This document shows, piece by piece, positions 6,552-10,414 of a stretch of DNA of 10,414 nt (the first letter of the stretch is position 1; every line of letters begins with the position of its first letter). Made by a program: the position numbers and the translations under genes. The notes under the pieces are model-generated. The model was not told where the DNA came from. It was given only the letters and a program-made list of their open reading frames with translations, and ran no database searches. The DNA comes from an uncultured Pelagibacteraceae bacterium (GTDB lineage: Bacteria; Pseudomonadota; Alphaproteobacteria; Pelagibacterales; Pelagibacteraceae), in contig CACGET010000032.1 of the NCBI GenBank assembly GCA_902572155.1, positions 1 to 10,414 of the forward strand, given 5' to 3'.

Positions 6552-9500
6552 ATGAAAAAAGAACTAACAGACTTATTTAAAAACTCAGAAATATCTGAAG
6601 CTCAAAATTTTAATAGCATTAAAATTTCACTCGCTAGTCCTGAAAAAATTAAATCATGGACCTTTGGAGAAATTAAAAAACCAGAAACTATAAACTATAG
6701 AACTTTTAGACCAGAAAAAGATGGATTGTTCTGTGCTCGAATTTTTGGACCAATTAAAGATTACGAATGTTTATGTGGGAAATATAAACGAATGAAATTT
6801 AGAGGTATCATTTGTGAGAAATGTGGTGTTGAAGTGACTAAATCGAATGTTCGAAGAGAGAGAATGGGACATATTAATCTTGCTACACCTGTTGCTCATA
6901 TATGGTTTTTAAAGTCCTTACCTAGTAGAATTGCTTTAGCTGTCGACATGAAACTAAAAGAAATTGAGAGAGTGCTTTACTTTGAAAATTTTATAGTAAT
7001 TGAACCAGGTTTAACTGGGTTACAAAAAAATCAACTTCTTAATGAGGAAGAACTAGCAAAATATCAAGATGAATTTGGTGAAGAGTCATTTTCTGCTGGT
7101 ATTGGTGCAGAAGCCGTTCTTGAGATGCTTAAAAATTTAGATCTAGAACTAGAAAGAAAAAATCTTGTAACCTTTATTAAAGAGACCAAGTCAAAGGTTA
7201 ATGAGGAGAGAGCCATTAAAAGATTGAAGCTTTTAGAGTCATTTATTGAAACTGGCCAAAAACCAGAATGGATGATCCTAACAGTGGTTCCAGTCATTCC
7301 ACCCGAGTTAAGACCTTTAGTACCATTAGATGGAGGAAGATTTGCTACATCTGATCTTAATGATCTTTATAGAAGAGTTATCAATAGAAATAATAGACTA
7401 AAAAGATTAATGGACCTTAAGGCTCCAGATATTATTGTGCGTAATGAAAAAAGAATGCTTCAAGAATCAGTTGACGCTTTATTTGATAATGGAAGACGTG
7501 GACGAGTGATTACTGGTACCGGCAAAAGACCTCTCAAATCATTAGCTGAAATGCTTAAAGGTAAACAAGGAAGATTTAGACAAAACTTATTAGGAAAAAG
7601 AGTCGATTATTCCGGTAGATCAGTGATTGTAGTTGGTCCTGATTTAAAACTTCATGAGTGTGGACTGCCAAAAAAAATGGCGCTAGAATTATTTAAACCG
7701 TTTCTGTACGCAAGGTTAAATAAACTTGGTTTAGCATCAACAATTAAACAAGCAAAAAAATTAGTTGAAAAAGAAACAAATGCTGTTTGGGATGCATTAG
7801 AATTGATAGTAAGAGAGCATCCAGTAATATTAAATAGGGCTCCAACACTCCACAGGCTTGGCGTTCAGGCATTTGAACCAAAATTAATTGAAGGTGATGC
7901 AATTGAATTACACCCCTTAACATGCGCAGCATTTAATGCTGATTTTGATGGTGATCAAATGGCCGTCCATGTTCCATTAAGTTTGGAGGCACAATTAGAA
8001 GCTAGAATTTTGATGTTATCTACAAATAATATTCTTTCTCCATCTAACGGTAAGCCAATAATTGTCCCAAGTCAGGACATGATCTTAGGAATTTATTATT
8101 TATCACAAGAACCTTTAACAGATAAACCTACAGGTTATTTTATAGATGTTGACGCAATTGAATTTGCTTTAGCTTCAGATCAAATAAAAGTTCATAGCAC
8201 AATTATCTCAAGAATTGAAACAGTCGATGACAAAGGAAATAAAAAATTTGAAAAATATACTTCAACTGCTGGAAGATTTTTACTTGCAAATTTATTACCA
8301 AAAAATTCTAATATTAAATTCTCTTTAGTAGATAGATTATTACCTAAAAAAGTAGTTTCAGAAATTATTGATATAGTATTTAGATTTTGTGGACAAAAAA
8401 CGACTGTTATATTTTGTGATAAATTAAAAGATTTAGGATTTAAGCATGCATTTAAAGCTGGAATATCTTTTGGTAAGGATGATCTGGTGATACCAGAAAA
8501 TAAAACACAGTTAATTGACGATACAAAAAAATTAATTGCTGATTATGAAACTCAGTATTCGGAGGGATTAATTACAAGAGGAGAAAAGTACAACAAGGTT
8601 GTTGATGCTTGGTCTAAGTGTACTGATAAAGTAGCTGGTGAAATGATGAAGGGAATTTCTGCAACTGAAAAAACATCAGAGGGTCTAAAGATTAATTCAG
8701 TATTTATGATGGCTGATAGTGGTGCAAGAGGTTCTGCTGCCCAAATGAAACAATTAGCTGGGATGAGAGGTCTAATTGCTAAACCATCTGGAGAAATCAT
8801 TGAAAGTCCAATTATATCAAACTTTAAAGAGGGTTTGACAGCATTAGAATATTTCAACTCTACTCATGGGGCCAGAAAAGGTCTTGCTGATACTGCACTT
8901 AAGACTGCAAGTTCTGGTTATTTAACAAGAAGACTTTGTGACGTTGCACAGGACTTAACTATTACAAAATTAAAATGTGATAATCCAGGTTTTATTGAAC
9001 TTTCAGAGATTTTAGAAGGTGGAAATGTTGTAGTAAGTTTATCTGAAAGAGCATTGGGAAGAGTTACAGCTGCAGATGTTAAAAACCCATTAAATGGTGA
9101 AGTAATAATTAATAAAGAGGAAATGATTGATGAAGCTGGTTGTGATAAAATTGATGCTGCTGGTGTAAAATCAATTAAAGTTTACTCAGTAATGACTTGT
9201 AGTTCAAAAGAAGGTGTTTGTGCAACATGTTATGGTAGAGACTTATCTAGAGGTAAAATGGTTCATGTAGGTGAAGCAATTGGTATGATTTCCGCCCAAT
9301 CTATAGGTGAGCCAGGAACTCAATTAACTATGAGAACCTTCCATGTTGGTGGTACTGCATCAGTAAAACAAGACTCACAGATAATCACTAAGAATGAGGG
9401 AACTTTAAAAATTTTAAACTCAAATATTTTAGAAGATTCTAAGAAAAATTTAATAGTTATGGGAAGAAATACTCAACTTTCCATAGAAGATGACAAAGGA

Positions 9501-10414
9501 GTTCAAATAGCAGTTTATAAAGTTGCTTATGGTTCAAGATTATTTTTCAACAATGGAGATAAAGTCAAAGCAAATACAAAAATTTGTGAATGGGATCCAT
9601 ATACAACTCCAGTTATAGCTGAGAAGAGTGGTGAAGCTAGTTTTGTAGATTTAATAGATGGAGTTTCAATTCAGGAAACTACAGATGATGCGACAGGTAT
9701 TTCCTCAAAATCAGTAATAGATTGGAGAGCGCAATCTAAAAGCACAGATTTAAAACCCAGGATTACTCTGAGAGATGAAAAAGGAAATGTAATTATGAAA
9801 GCTGATGACAATGAAGCTAGATATTATTTAGTTCCAGACTCAATACTTTCAATAAAAGATGGCCAAAAAGTTTTTGCTGGTGATGTTATTGCAAGACTTC
9901 CAAAAGAAACAACAAAAACTAAAGATATTACTGGAGGCCTTCCAAGAGTTGCAGAATTATTTGAAGCTAGAAAGGCTAAAGATAGTGCAATTATTGCTGA
10001 GAATGATGGGCAAGTTGTATTTGGAAAAGAAGTAAGAGGTAAACAAAGAGTATCAATAGTACCAGAAGATGGGGCTGAACCTTCAAATTATTTAATACCA
10101 AAAGGAAAACATATCAACTTTAATCCTGGTGAAAAAATTCAAAAAGGAGAATACTTATTAGATGGACAACCGTTACCTCATGATATTTTGAGAATATTGG
10201 GTATTAAGGAGCTAACTGAGTATTTTGTAAACCAAGTTCAAGAAGTTTACAGATTACAAGGAGTAATTATAAATGATAAACATATTGAAACTATTTTAAG
10301 ACAAATGCTGAAAAAAGTTGAAGTAAAAGTATCAGGAGACTCTTCTTATCTACCCGGTGAAATTGTTGATAGAATTAAGTTTGAAAATACCAACGAAAAA
10401 CTTATTGCGGAAGG
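6552..10414 (+). CDS. rpoC: DNA-directed RNA polymerase subunit beta' (3' partial)
   Basis: Beta' carries the catalytic magnesium site, bridge helix and trigger loop. The frame is open from the ATG at 6552 to the window edge: 1287 complete codons, ending in VDRIKFENTNEKLIAEG. Compared with E. coli (1407 residues) about 100 C-terminal residues are missing, through window truncation rather than damage. Landmarks: N-terminal zinc site C73, C75, C88, C91 (YECLCGKYKR...ICEKCGVE); switch region GKQGRFRQNLLGKRVDYSGRSVI (near 338–360); catalytic NADFDGD at 462–468 with D464, D466 and D468; MMADSGARGSAAQMKQLAGMRG; bridge helix around 765–800 with H772; second zinc site C809, C883, C890, C893; trigger loop with M927 and H931 in QLTMRTFH and its second half from KDITGG at 1124. 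About 190 residues between the trigger-loop halves correspond to the proteobacterial SI3 insertion. The gene starts one base after the rpoB stop. Confidence 0.99.
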   Translation, partial: MKKELTDLFKNSEISEAQNFNSIKISLASPEKIKSWTFGEIKKPETINYRTFRPEKDGLFCARIFGPIKDYECLCGKYKRMKFRGIICEKCGVEVTKSNVRRERMGHINLATPVAHIWFLKSLPSRIALAVDMKLKEIERVLYFENFIVIEPGLTGLQKNQLLNEEELAKYQDEFGEESFSAGIGAEAVLEMLKNLDLELERKNLVTFIKETKSKVNEERAIKRLKLLESFIETGQKPEWMILTVVPVIPPELRPLVPLDGGRFATSDLNDLYRRVINRNNRLKRLMDLKAPDIIVRNEKRMLQESVDALFDNGRRGRVITGTGKRPLKSLAEMLKGKQGRFRQNLLGKRVDYSGRSVIVVGPDLKLHECGLPKKMALELFKPFLYARLNKLGLASTIKQAKKLVEKETNAVWDALELIVREHPVILNRAPTLHRLGVQAFEPKLIEGDAIELHPLTCAAFNADFDGDQMAVHVPLSLEAQLEARILMLSTNNILSPSNGKPIIVPSQDMILGIYYLSQEPLTDKPTGYFIDVDAIEFALASDQIKVHSTIISRIETVDDKGNKKFEKYTSTAGRFLLANLLPKNSNIKFSLVDRLLPKKVVSEIIDIVFRFCGQKTTVIFCDKLKDLGFKHAFKAGISFGKDDLVIPENKTQLIDDTKKLIADYETQYSEGLITRGEKYNKVVDAWSKCTDKVAGEMMKGISATEKTSEGLKINSVFMMADSGARGSAAQMKQLAGMRGLIAKPSGEIIESPIISNFKEGLTALEYFNSTHGARKGLADTALKTASSGYLTRRLCDVAQDLTITKLKCDNPGFIELSEILEGGNVVVSLSERALGRVTAADVKNPLNGEVIINKEEMIDEAGCDKIDAAGVKSIKVYSVMTCSSKEGVCATCYGRDLSRGKMVHVGEAIGMISAQSIGEPGTQLTMRTFHVGGTASVKQDSQIITKNEGTLKILNSNILEDSKKNLIVMGRNTQLSIEDDKGVQIAVYKVAYGSRLFFNNGDKVKANTKICEWDPYTTPVIAEKSGEASFVDLIDGVSIQETTDDATGISSKSVIDWRAQSKSTDLKPRITLRDEKGNVIMKADDNEARYYLVPDSILSIKDGQKVFAGDVIARLPKETTKTKDITGGLPRVAELFEARKAKDSAIIAENDGQVVFGKEVRGKQRVSIVPEDGAEPSNYLIPKGKHINFNPGEKIQKGEYLLDGQPLPHDILRILGIKELTEYFVNQVQEVYRLQGVIINDKHIETILRQMLKKVEVKVSGDSSYLPGEIVDRIKFENTNEKLIAE

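Noticed and set aside
10300..10414. Truncated or degenerate rpoC end
   Set aside because: The frame is open and well conserved to the last base, so the missing C-terminus is due to the window boundary.

Overview
The window is a piece of the conserved bacterial transcription/translation gene cluster nusG–rplK–rplA–rplJ–rplL–rpoB–rpoC, all on the + strand. Strong A+T bias (codons dominated by AAA, GAA, ATT, TTA, AGA), very short or overlapping gene junctions, and proteobacterial-type RNA polymerase subunits (including the large insertion in the beta' trigger loop) suggest an AT-rich alphaproteobacterium with a streamlined genome. A SAR11/Pelagibacterales marine bacterium fits best. Other AT-rich alphaproteobacteria, such as Rickettsiales-like lineages, cannot be excluded by eye.

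Layout. 1–398 is the 3' part of nusG, cut by the window edge. 398–823 is rplK (L11) and 823–1512 is rplA (L1); each start overlaps the preceding stop by one base (TAATG). 1515–2036 is rplJ (L10), two bases after rplA. 2042–2407 is rplL (L7/L12). The only real intergenic gap, 2408–2464 (57 bases), contains an 11-pair hairpin just before rpoB. 2465–6550 is rpoB (beta, 1361 residues) and 6552–10414 is rpoC (beta'), cut by the right edge about 100 residues before its expected end. No gene-free stretch exceeds 60 bases. No tRNA, rRNA, CRISPR, mobile element or repeat array was seen.

The genes work in two linked machines. L11, L1, L10 and L12 form the ribosomal L11/L12 and L1 stalks that recruit and stimulate translation factors. 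Beta and beta' form the RNA polymerase catalytic core, and NusG binds that polymerase and links it to the leading ribosome or to Rho. All seven genes are probably cotranscribed from a promoter upstream of the window, with coupled translation at several junctions.

I found no undescribed biological system. The points worth checking concern how a compacted operon is regulated: there is no room for the usual leaders before rplK and rplJ that carry L1 and L10 autoregulation in E. coli, and a single hairpin sits at the rplL/rpoB boundary. A few residue-level variants in L1, L10 and RpoB are also noted.
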